Assembly: GCF_900112135.1 (NCBI RefSeq)
Contig: NZ_FOLC01000007.1
Span: 124,001 to 188,000 of the forward strand
Reading direction: 5' to 3'
Source of the DNA: Collimonas sp. OK412
GTDB taxonomy: Bacteria > Pseudomonadota > Gammaproteobacteria > Burkholderiales > Burkholderiaceae_D
DNA: 64,000 nucleotides
Position numbers and translations under genes: made by a program. The notes below the pieces were generated by a model. The model had not been told where the DNA came from. It saw nothing but the letters and a program-made list of their open reading frames with translations, and did not search any database. Positions 28,799 through 36,962 of the stretch are shown one piece after another (within the stretch, counting starts at the first letter, position 1; the number at the start of each line of letters is the position of its first letter).

Positions 28799-30151
28799 AT
28801 GGAGATGGTTCAGGGAAATATGTTGCTGCTCTATGCAGTGATTGCCGTGATCGCACTGGTGGTGCTGATCGCAAAGTTAAAGATGAATCCGTTCATCGTG
28901 CTGATCGTGGTGTCGGTGATCTTGGGCCTGGTGGTCGGCATGCCGATGGCCAGCATCGTCAAGTCCTACGAAACCGGTGTCGGCGGCGCTTTGGGACATA
29001 TCGCGCTGGTGGTCGGGCTGGGCACCATGTTCGGCAAGATGATGGCCGAATCTGGCGGCGCCGAGCGCGTGGCCAACACCTTGATCGGCGTATTCGGCCC
29101 CAAGCGGGTGCACTGGGCCATGATGGTGGTGGCGCTGATTGTCGGTTTGCCGGTGTTCTTTGAAGTCGGTTTCGTGCTGCTGATCCCGATCGCATTCAAC
29201 GTCGCCAAGCGTACCGGGACGTCGATGATCATGGTCGGGATCCCGATGGTGGCCGGCCTCTCTGTCGTCCACGGCCTGATCCCGCCGCATCCGGCCGCGC
29301 TGTTCGCCGTGACCGCCTACAACGCTGATATCGGCCGCACCATCATGTATGCGCTGATCGTCGGCATTCCTACCGCGATCATTGCCGGCCCGCTGTTTGC
29401 CAAGCTGATCAGCCGCTTCGTCGTGCCGAATCCGGACAATCCATTGATCGCCCAGTTCGTGGAAGAAGACAAGAACCGCGAACTGCCGGGTTTTGGCATC
29501 ACCATTGCGACCATCCTGTTGCCGGTGGCGCTGATGCTGATCGGTAGCTGGGCCGATGTGTTTTTCACTCCTAAAACCTTTGCCAACGATTTCCTGCGCC
29601 TGATCGGCAACTCGGTGATTGCGCTGCTGATTGCGACGCTGGTAAGTTTTTATACCTTCGGCAAGGCGCGCGGCTTTGATCGTGCGGCGATCCTGAAATT
29701 TACTACCGAGTGCCTGGCGCCTATCGCCGGCATCACGCTGATCGTTGGCGCGGGCGCCGGTTTTGGCCGGATCCTGATCGATGGCGGCGTGTCCAAGGCA
29801 ATTGTCGAACTTGCCAACAATGCGCATTTGTCGCCGTTGCTGCTGGGCTGGTTCGTGGCGGCGCTGATCCGGGTTGCCACCGGTTCGGCCACCGTGGCGA
29901 TGACTACCGCCTGCGGCATCGTCGCGCCTATCGTCACCGCCGCCGGCGTCACCGTCAGGCCGGAGCTGATGGTGCTGGCCACCGGCGCCGGTTCGCTGAT
30001 CCTGTCGCACGTCAACGACGGCGGGTTCTGGCTGGTCAAGGAGTACTTCAACATGACCGTGACGGAAACCTTCAAGACCTGGACCGTGGCCGAGACCATC
30101 ATTTCGGTAGTGGCGCTGTTGCTGACCCTGGGATTGGCTACAGTGATCTGA
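28799..30151 (+). CDS. GntP-family H+ symporter (gluconate/D-serine permease type)
   Basis: 450-aa inner membrane permease with about 12-14 hydrophobic helices. The GntP-family landmarks are GHIALVVGLGTMFGKMMAESGGAERVA, FFEVGFVLLIPIAF, PMVAGLSVVHGLIPPHPA and the C-terminal LILSHVNDGGFWLVKEYF. The family includes gluconate transporters and the D-serine transporter DsdX. The cluster context favours a D-amino acid or N-acyl-D-amino acid substrate here, although the linked KDG-type kinase leaves a sugar acid possible. The ATG at 28799 follows AGGAGG. A strong terminator closes the operon. Confidence 0.93.
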   Translation: MEMVQGNMLLLYAVIAVIALVVLIAKLKMNPFIVLIVVSVILGLVVGMPMASIVKSYETGVGGALGHIALVVGLGTMFGKMMAESGGAERVANTLIGVFGPKRVHWAMMVVALIVGLPVFFEVGFVLLIPIAFNVAKRTGTSMIMVGIPMVAGLSVVHGLIPPHPAALFAVTAYNADIGRTIMYALIVGIPTAIIAGPLFAKLISRFVVPNPDNPLIAQFVEEDKNRELPGFGITIATILLPVALMLIGSWADVFFTPKTFANDFLRLIGNSVIALLIATLVSFYTFGKARGFDRAAILKFTTECLAPIAGITLIVGAGAGFGRILIDGGVSKAIVELANNAHLSPLLLGWFVAALIRVATGSATVAMTTACGIVAPIVTAAGVTVRPELMVLATGAGSLILSHVNDGGFWLVKEYFNMTVTETFKTWTVAETIISVVALLLTLGLATVI

Positions 30152-30204
30152 TCCGCCTGAAGGCCAGTATTTCAAATACCGCGGCGGGCGGAACGATCGC
30201 CGTC

Positions 30205-30246
30205 AAAACGGTTTGCAGAACATCATTCTGCAAACCGTTTTTTTTC
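30205..30246 (+). terminator. Rho-independent terminator after the GntP gene
   Basis: A perfect 16-bp stem (30205-30220 with 30226-30241) around the loop CATCA runs into T8. Confidence 0.95.
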
Positions 30247-30248
30247 GC

Positions 30249-30284
30249 CTTGTATCTAGTCTTGTATCTAGCCTTGTATCCAGT
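30249..30284 (+). repeat. Three tandem 12-bp repeats
   Basis: CTTGTATCTAGT, CTTGTATCTAGC and CTTGTATCCAGT follow one another directly after the terminator. They lie in no supported gene. Confidence 0.8.
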
Positions 30285-31155
30285 GCCTATGGCGATCGCG
30301 TATTTAAAGATGACTCTGTAATGTTGTATTTTTGAAACATTATTTTGTTAATTCTAGAAATATTTTTATTTAACAAAATAAGGTAGTGCCTGATCCGGAC
30401 CGATCAGGAAATAAACGGGATTTAGCGTTATCTAAACGTCGTCGTATATAGGCAGCTATTGCGTCGTGCTTGCACCTTGTGGTTCCGGATCGGGTAAAAC
30501 CCGAGCGCAGGGACGTTATTTATTTGCCATATAAAATTGTAAAAACATTCTTTGAATGTTAATTAATGAAAATTAAACGTTAATTATTGTTAACTAACAA
30601 AATAAACATTACTTTCATATTCAATATCTTTGAAATACGTCTAAAATGACAATTAATTTCCATATGGAATTGTTTTTGTGTGGAAAGTACGATTTCGGAT
30701 ATTCAGCGTCGTTCCGGGCCTGATGCATCGCGCAGCATCATGCGCTTGCAACGATGCGGCAAGCATGTCGGTTTCTTGCATCTCATTTTCCTGATGTAGC
30801 TGCCGCCGCGGAAATTGAGCCAGAGGTTCCTGGACTAGCAATTGGAGTCAGCCATGGCAACACGGATTTACCCGCTCACAGAAAATATCTCTTTCCCCCA
30901 TGCGTACTTCGTCATCCAGGCAAGGTGCAGCCTCATAGAAAGCTTTGTTGCCGCTGCAATGCGCTGGGGATGAGCCGCCTCAAAAGCATCGCCGGCAGTG
31001 CTTAGCCAAACGGGCAACGCTGCACTAGGCATGCTTGGTCTCAATCCAGACTGAGGCTACACCCCTGTTTTTACGCCGATTTTCTTCGCCACGGACTGTT
31101 CCAGGCGTTGAGGGCTCCTTTTTGCCTGTTTTTTTGTATTTTTCCGGAGAACGTG
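30285..31155. other. Long AT-rich intergenic region upstream of the autotransporter
   Basis: About 870 bp. The first half is strikingly AT-rich, with several TTAATTA-type stretches (30330-30670), suited to H-NS-like silencing. It contains a TCGGGT-AAA-ACCCGA hairpin (30490-30504) and the 12-bp palindrome TTCCATATGGAA (30658-30669). A possible 39-codon frame (30854-30973) is listed separately. No defined promoter or riboswitch could be assigned. Confidence 0.6.
30854..30973 (+). CDS. Possible small protein (39 aa) upstream of the autotransporter
   Basis: ATG at 30854 follows TTGGAGTCAGCC, a good ribosome-binding site at proper spacing, and opens 39 codons (MATRIYPLTENISFPHAYF...). No family is recognised. 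It could be a leader peptide, a small protein or chance. Confidence 0.25.
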   Translation: MATRIYPLTENISFPHAYFVIQARCSLIESFVAAAMRWG

Positions 31156-34100
31156 ATGAGCAAGACCTATCGTTTGGTATGGAGCAAAACACAAGGTGCG
31201 CTGGTAGTGACATCGGAGCTTGCCAAGGCCAATGGCAAGGGAGCTTCCAACCTGCTGCTGTCGACTGCTCCGGCCGGCGCCGCCGGCGACCTGTCCGACC
31301 ACGACGACGCAGTTCCGCAGCTGAGGCGTTTGCCGGCGCTGCTGGCATTGGCGACCAGCGGCTTTTTTGCCTTGAACGGTTCGGCAGCCTGGGCCAACTG
31401 CACCCCGGCCAATCCGGCCGCCGGCGCCACGGTCACCTGCTCCGGCGCCGCATCGCTGCTGGCGCCTTCGTTCAGCAGCGCCGCCAATAACCTGACAGTG
31501 AACGTGAACACCGGCGCCAGTGCCGGTGTGTTGCTGGGCCTGCTTGGCACGGCCATGAATTTGACCGGCAACAATGTCACGCTGAATAACGCCGGCACCA
31601 TAGATCCGTCGCTGCTGGGAGCGGCCAGCCTGTTATCGACCGGCACCGTGATCGGCAATGCAGCGGCCAGCACGGTTACCGTTAACAACAGCGGCACCAT
31701 GAAGGGCACCAGCGGCTTGCTGGGGGTGAGCCTGAGCAATTTGAACGGTGTCGCGCTGGCGGTGCAGAACGGCACCGGCGGCGTCAGCAATCTCTCCAAT
31801 ACCGGCACCATCGGCAGTTCGCCGCTGCTGGGCGTTTCGGTGCTGGCATCCGATGCGCCGGTGGTCGCAGCCTACGGCGGCGGCCAAGTCAACTTCGTCA
31901 ACACCGGCACCATCAACGGCCGGGTTGCGTTCGAGGCTTCGGGCACGGCCGGCACCGGCAATACATTCATCAATTCCGGGACCATCAGCGGCAGCGTATC
32001 GATGGGCGCCAACAGCAGCAATACCTTTACCGCGGTGACCGGCTCCGTTGTCGATTCAGGCGGCAGCCTGGGCCTCAACCTGCTGAGCGTGGCCGGCCTG
32101 AATCTCGGGTTTGCCGCAACCGGGACAATCGACGGCGGCGCCGGCGGCAACAATACCTTGCTCCTGCAAAATTCGGCAACCGGCACCGGCAGCGGCAGCA
32201 CCGGCTCGGGCACCATTACCAGCGGCACCTATATCAACTTCCAGCACCTCGGGCTCAACAGCGGCAGCTGGACGCTGAGCGGAGCGCAGACATTCCAGGA
32301 TGCGACGCTGAACGGCGGCCTCGCGTTGTTCGACAATTCGGCATCCTTCGGCACCGGTGCGGTTTCGGTGAACGGCGGCGCGATCCAGGCTACTGCCGGC
32401 GGGCTCAACCTCGGCAACACCTTCAACCTGCAAGGCAGCGGACTCACGGTCCAGGGCGCCAGCGGGCTGACCATATCGGGCATCATTTCGGGCGCCGGCG
32501 GATTGACCAAGAACGATAGCGGGACGCTGACCTTGTCCGGCGCCAATACCTATAGCGGCAACACCAACCTCAACGCCGGCGGGCTGGCCCTGGGGAACGC
32601 GACGGCCATCGGTAGCGGGACCCTGGCCGTGGGAGGCAATGCGACACTGGATACCAGCATCGGACTGACGCTGGGTAATAACATCAGCCTGGCAGGCGGA
32701 GCCGACCTGACCCTGGCGGGCAGCAATAACCTTGGCTTGAGCGGCGTCATTTCCGGCGCCGGCGGCATTGTGAAAAATGGCGGCACCACTACCACGCTGA
32801 CCGGCGCCAATACCTTCACCGGCGGCGCCACGATCAATGCCGGCACGCTGGCCATTGGCGCCGGCGGCAGCCTGGCGCCGACCGTGGCAGTCAACGTTGC
32901 AGGCGCCGGCGCCGGTTTCGATATTTCCGCGGGCGGCAACCAGACCATCGGCTCGCTGGCTGGCGTGGCAGGCAGCACGGTGGCCCTGGGCGCGAATAAC
33001 CTGACCTTCGGCGACGCCACCAATCAAACCTATGGCGGCGTGATCGGCGGCACGGGCGGCTTGATCAAGCAGGGCGCCGGCACTGAAACCCTGACCGGCG
33101 CCAATACGTTCACCGGCGGCGCCACCATCAACGCCGGCACGCTGACCATTGGCGCCGGCGGCAGCCTGGCGCCGACCGTGGCAGTCAATGTTGCCGGCGC
33201 TGGCGCCGGTTTCGATATTTCCGCCGGCGGCAACCAGACCATTGGTTCGCTCGCTGGCGTGGCCGGCAGCACGGTGGCTTTAGGCGCCAACACGCTGACC
33301 TTCGGCGATGCGACTAATCAAACCTTTGGCGGAGCCATCGGCGGCACGGGTGGTTTGATCAAGCAAGGCGCCGGCACGGAAACCCTGACGGGAGCAAACA
33401 CATTTACCGGCGGCGCCACGATCAATGCCGGTACGCTGGCCATTGGCGCAGGCGGCAGCCTGGCGCCGACCGTAGCAGTCAACGTCGCCGCAGCTGGCGC
33501 CAGCCTGGACATTTCCGCGGGCGGCAACCAGACCATCGGCTCGCTGGCTGGTGTGGCGGGCAGCACAGTGGGCTTGGGCGCCAACACGCTAACCTTCGGC
33601 GACGCGACTAACCAGACTTTTGGTGGCCTCATCGGCGGCACGGGCGGCTTGGTTAAGCAGGGTACAGGGACTGAAACCCTGACGGCCGCCAATACCTTTA
33701 CCGGCGGCGCCACGATCAACGCCGGCACGCTGGCATTAGGCCCCGGCGGCAGCCTGGCGCCGACCGTGGCAGTCAATGTTGCCGGTGCCGGCGCCGCCTT
33801 GGATATTTCTGCGGGCGGCAACCAGACTATCGGCTCGCTGGCTGGCGTGGCAGGCAGCACGGTGGCCTTGGGCGCCAACACATTGACCTTCGGCGATGCG
33901 ACCAGCCAGACCTTCGGCGGCGCGATTGGCGGCACGGGCGGTTTGATCAAGCAAGGAGCCGGCACCGAGACCTTGACCGGCGCCAACACCTTTACCGGCG
34001 GCGCAACCATCAACGCCGGCACGCTAGCCCTGGGCGCAGGCGGCAGCCTGGTGCCGACCGTGGCGGTCAATGTTGCCGGCGCTGGCGCCGGTTTCGATAT

Positions 34101-36732
34101 TTCCGCCGGCGGCAACCAGACCATTGGTTCGCTCGCTGGCGTGGCCGGCAGCACGGTGGCTTTAGGCGCCAACACGCTGACCTTCGGCGACGCCACCAAT
34201 CAAACCTTTGGCGGCGCGATCAGCGGCAGCGGCGGCTTGATCAAGCAAGGTGCCGGTACTGAAACCCTGACCGGCGCCAATACGTTCACCGGCGGCGCCA
34301 CGATCAATGCCGGCACGCTGGCATTGGGCGCAGGCGGCAGCCTGGCGCCGACCGTGGCAGTCAACGTCGCCGCAGCTGGCGCCGGCCTGGATATTTCCGC
34401 GGGCGGCAACCAGACCATCGGTTCGCTGGCCGGTGTGACAGGCAGCGCGGTAGCCTTGGGCGCCAACACACTGACCTTCGGCGACGCCACCAACCAGACT
34501 TTCGGTGGCGTCATCGGCGGCACAGGCGGCTTGGTCAAGCAGGGTACAGGCACTGAAACCCTGACGGCTGCCAATACCTTTACCGGCAGCGCCACGATCA
34601 ACGCCGGCACGCTGGCCCTCGGCGCGGGCGGCAGCCTGGCGCCGAGCGTGGCGGTCAACGTTGCGGGGGCCGGTGCAAGCCTGGATATTTCTACAGGCGG
34701 CAACCAGACCATCGGTTCGCTGGCTGGCGTAGCCGGCAGCACAGTGGCCTTGGGCGCCAACACACTGACCTTCGGCGATGCGACCAACCAGATCTTCGGC
34801 GGCGCGATCGGCGGCACGGGTGGTCTGATCAAGCAGGGTACCGGTACTGAAACCCTGACCGGCGCCAGCACCTACACCGGCGGCACCACCATCAATGCCG
34901 GCACATTGCAGGTCGGGAACGGCGGCACCACAGGCAGCATCGCCGGCAACGTGGTCGACAACGGCACGCTGGCTTTCAACCGCTCCGACAATATCACTTA
35001 CGGCGGCGTGATCAGCGGCACCGGCAGCGTAGTCAAGCTGGGCGCGGGGGTGCTGGATTTGAGCGGCGCCAGCACTTACAGCGGGCCAACCACGGTGAAT
35101 GGCGGCACGTTGGCGGTAAGCGGGTCGATCGCCAACTCGACTGTCACGGTGAACAGCGGCGCAACCGTACAGGGACCGGGGACCATCGGCGGACTACTGG
35201 TCAATAGCGGCGGCACCGCCGCGATTGCAGGCGCCGGCCAGCCTATCGGCAGCCTGACTGTCGCCGGCAACGCAGCCTTTGCGCCCGGATCGATTTACCA
35301 GGTAAAGGTCACGCCACAACAGAGCGACCTGATCAGCGTCGGCGGCAGCACCACCTTGAGCGGCGGCACGGTGCAGGTGCTGGCGGCGATCGGAGACTAC
35401 AAGCCGACCAGCAACTACACGATTCTTACAGCCGCAGGCGGCCTCAGCGGCGCATTTTCCGGGGTGACGTCGAACCTGGTATTCCTGACCCCCAGCCTGA
35501 GCTACGACGCCAATAATGTATTCCTGCAGCTGTTGCGTAACAATGTGTCGTTCCAGCAGGCGGCCGCTACGCCGAACCAGCAAAGCGTGGCAAACGCCGT
35601 CACCATCCTTGGCGGCGGCAACACGATTTACGACACCATCACCTCGCTTGGCCTGGCATCCGCGCAAGCGGCGTTCGACAGCCTGTCCGGCGAGATTCAC
35701 GCCAGCGCGCGCAGCGTCTTCCTGGAAGACAGCCGCTACATCAGGGACGCGGTCACGGCCCGGGCCCGCCAGGGTTCGGCTGCGCGTTCAGGCACCTTGT
35801 CGGCACTCTCCGGCGGCGGCTCAGCCACCTGCACGGCAGACAGCGCGACCCAGCAGAACGACCAGCTGCGCGCCGATAATGCCTGCAACGACGACCGGCG
35901 CAATGCGCGGGTTGTGTGGGGCCAGGTGTATGGCGCCAAGAGCAACCTGGATGGAGAAAACGGCGTCGCCAACGTGAATCGCAGCAGCGGCGGCTTCATT
36001 GTCGGCGTCGATACGCCGCTGAACGATACCTGGCGGGCCGGCGTCGCCGGCGGTATCGGCCACACCTCGTTCGACACCAGCCGCTCCAACGGCTCGGGTT
36101 CAGTCGACAGCTACCACCTGGCGCTATACGGCGATGCCCAGTTCGGCGCACTCGGCGTACGGCTGGGAACGGCGTATACCTGGAACAAGCTGGATACCGA
36201 CCGCACCATCGTATTCCCAGGGTTCTCGGACAGCGCCAAATCCAGCTACGATGCCCACACCACCCAGGTTTTCGGCGAACTGGGCTACGCCATTGCGGCA
36301 GGCCAGGTAGCGCTGGAACCGTTTGCCAGCCTGGCGTATGTCAACCTGCATACCGGCGGCTTCAGTGAAAACGGCGGCGCCGCAGCCTTGAGCGGCAAGA
36401 GCGATAGCCAGGACGTGACCTTCTCCACGCTGGGCGTCAGGGCTGCAACCCGTCTCGGCGCTCCGGGCTCAAGCGTCACGGCGCGCGGCACGGTCGGCTG
36501 GCGCCACGCGTTCGGCGGCGTAACGCCGACCGCGGACCTGGCGTTCAAGAGCAACGCCGCGGCGTCGTTCGCGGTGACCGGCGTACCGGTAGCGCGCGAC
36601 GCCATGCTGGTGGAAGCGGGGATCGACGTCAGCATCAGCAAGAGCGCAACGCTGGGCCTGGGATATTCGGGCCAGTTCGGCGACAAGGTAAGGGATAACG
36701 CCATCAAGGCAAACATCGCATGGAAATTCTGA
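31156..36732 (+). CDS. Giant autotransporter (type Va) with ESPR signal and beta-strand repeats
   Basis: 1858-aa surface protein. The start at 31156 follows CGGAGAA and gives an extended signal peptide region (MSKTYRLVWSKTQGALVVTSELAK); cleavage is likely after AWA at residue 80. The passenger (about 81-1580) is Gly/Ala/Thr/Asn-rich beta-helix material. It includes autotransporter-associated repeats of type LTLSGANTYSGNTNLNAGGL and an array of seven 98-residue units at residues 548-1233. The C-terminal beta-barrel (about 1585-1858) has VVWGQVYGAKSNLDG, GGFIVGVDTPL and the terminal Trp-Lys-Phe typical of the domain. An adhesin or biofilm role is likely. No protease catalytic motif was seen. 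Confidence 0.93.
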   Translation: MSKTYRLVWSKTQGALVVTSELAKANGKGASNLLLSTAPAGAAGDLSDHDDAVPQLRRLPALLALATSGFFALNGSAAWANCTPANPAAGATVTCSGAASLLAPSFSSAANNLTVNVNTGASAGVLLGLLGTAMNLTGNNVTLNNAGTIDPSLLGAASLLSTGTVIGNAAASTVTVNNSGTMKGTSGLLGVSLSNLNGVALAVQNGTGGVSNLSNTGTIGSSPLLGVSVLASDAPVVAAYGGGQVNFVNTGTINGRVAFEASGTAGTGNTFINSGTISGSVSMGANSSNTFTAVTGSVVDSGGSLGLNLLSVAGLNLGFAATGTIDGGAGGNNTLLLQNSATGTGSGSTGSGTITSGTYINFQHLGLNSGSWTLSGAQTFQDATLNGGLALFDNSASFGTGAVSVNGGAIQATAGGLNLGNTFNLQGSGLTVQGASGLTISGIISGAGGLTKNDSGTLTLSGANTYSGNTNLNAGGLALGNATAIGSGTLAVGGNATLDTSIGLTLGNNISLAGGADLTLAGSNNLGLSGVISGAGGIVKNGGTTTTLTGANTFTGGATINAGTLAIGAGGSLAPTVAVNVAGAGAGFDISAGGNQTIGSLAGVAGSTVALGANNLTFGDATNQTYGGVIGGTGGLIKQGAGTETLTGANTFTGGATINAGTLTIGAGGSLAPTVAVNVAGAGAGFDISAGGNQTIGSLAGVAGSTVALGANTLTFGDATNQTFGGAIGGTGGLIKQGAGTETLTGANTFTGGATINAGTLAIGAGGSLAPTVAVNVAAAGASLDISAGGNQTIGSLAGVAGSTVGLGANTLTFGDATNQTFGGLIGGTGGLVKQGTGTETLTAANTFTGGATINAGTLALGPGGSLAPTVAVNVAGAGAALDISAGGNQTIGSLAGVAGSTVALGANTLTFGDATSQTFGGAIGGTGGLIKQGAGTETLTGANTFTGGATINAGTLALGAGGSLVPTVAVNVAGAGAGFDISAGGNQTIGSLAGVAGSTVALGANTLTFGDATNQTFGGAISGSGGLIKQGAGTETLTGANTFTGGATINAGTLALGAGGSLAPTVAVNVAAAGAGLDISAGGNQTIGSLAGVTGSAVALGANTLTFGDATNQTFGGVIGGTGGLVKQGTGTETLTAANTFTGSATINAGTLALGAGGSLAPSVAVNVAGAGASLDISTGGNQTIGSLAGVAGSTVALGANTLTFGDATNQIFGGAIGGTGGLIKQGTGTETLTGASTYTGGTTINAGTLQVGNGGTTGSIAGNVVDNGTLAFNRSDNITYGGVISGTGSVVKLGAGVLDLSGASTYSGPTTVNGGTLAVSGSIANSTVTVNSGATVQGPGTIGGLLVNSGGTAAIAGAGQPIGSLTVAGNAAFAPGSIYQVKVTPQQSDLISVGGSTTLSGGTVQVLAAIGDYKPTSNYTILTAAGGLSGAFSGVTSNLVFLTPSLSYDANNVFLQLLRNNVSFQQAAATPNQQSVANAVTILGGGNTIYDTITSLGLASAQAAFDSLSGEIHASARSVFLEDSRYIRDAVTARARQGSAARSGTLSALSGGGSATCTADSATQQNDQLRADNACNDDRRNARVVWGQVYGAKSNLDGENGVANVNRSSGGFIVGVDTPLNDTWRAGVAGGIGHTSFDTSRSNGSGSVDSYHLALYGDAQFGALGVRLGTAYTWNKLDTDRTIVFPGFSDSAKSSYDAHTTQVFGELGYAIAAGQVALEPFASLAYVNLHTGGFSENGGAAALSGKSDSQDVTFSTLGVRAATRLGAPGSSVTARGTVGWRHAFGGVTPTADLAFKSNAAASFAVTGVPVARDAMLVEAGIDVSISKSATLGLGYSGQFGDKVRDNAIKANIAWKF
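32797..34854 (+). repeat. Seven tandem 294-bp repeats inside the autotransporter passenger
   Basis: The marker (C/T)TGACSGG-like start of LTGANTFTGGATINAG recurs at 32797, 33091, 33385, 33679, 33973, 34267 and 34561, and ends at 34855. The spacing is exactly 294 bp each time, so every unit encodes 98 residues with no indels. Each unit contains SLAPTVAVNVAGAGAG, GGNQTIGSLAGV and NTLTFGDATNQTFGG with few substitutions. Confidence 0.95.
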
Positions 36733-36759
36733 TGGCGTGATTTTGCGTAGCTGAAAACA

Positions 36760-36814
36760 GCCTTGCATTTGCGGCTTCATCTCGGAAACACCGGGACAGC
36801 CGCATCTGCAAGGC
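36760..36814 (+). terminator. Imperfect hairpin after the autotransporter gene
   Basis: GCCTTGCA...GCGGCT (36760-36776) pairs with AGCCGC...TGCAAGGC (36798-36814) across an internal loop. There is no T-run, so its termination role is uncertain. Confidence 0.4.
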
Positions 36815-36962
36815 GATCGTCTGCCAGCCTCCAGGCCTGCCTGCCGGGCTTTCTCCTTGTCATTCCCGCGTCACATTCCATCCTTACAATCGGGATTGCC
36901 ATATTGGTAATTGCTGAAAAATCCGCCCGTGTCCTTTCCCCCGACCATTTTCTGACCAGACC

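Noticed and set aside
29710-30321. Open frame across the GntP 3' end and the 12-bp tandem repeats
   Set aside because: It runs out of frame through the GntP gene and its terminator; the LYL-like repeat at its end is produced by the tandem DNA repeats.
30481-30530. Possible c-di-GMP-type riboswitch upstream of the autotransporter
   Set aside because: Only a GGGTAAAACCC hairpin and a GGGACG string recall the motif; the conserved GACGCAAAGCC core and the second stem are absent.
32797-34854. CRISPR-like regular repeats
   Set aside because: The 294-bp periodicity lies inside one open frame and encodes 98-residue beta-strand repeats of an autotransporter; no short repeat/spacer pattern exists anywhere in the window.
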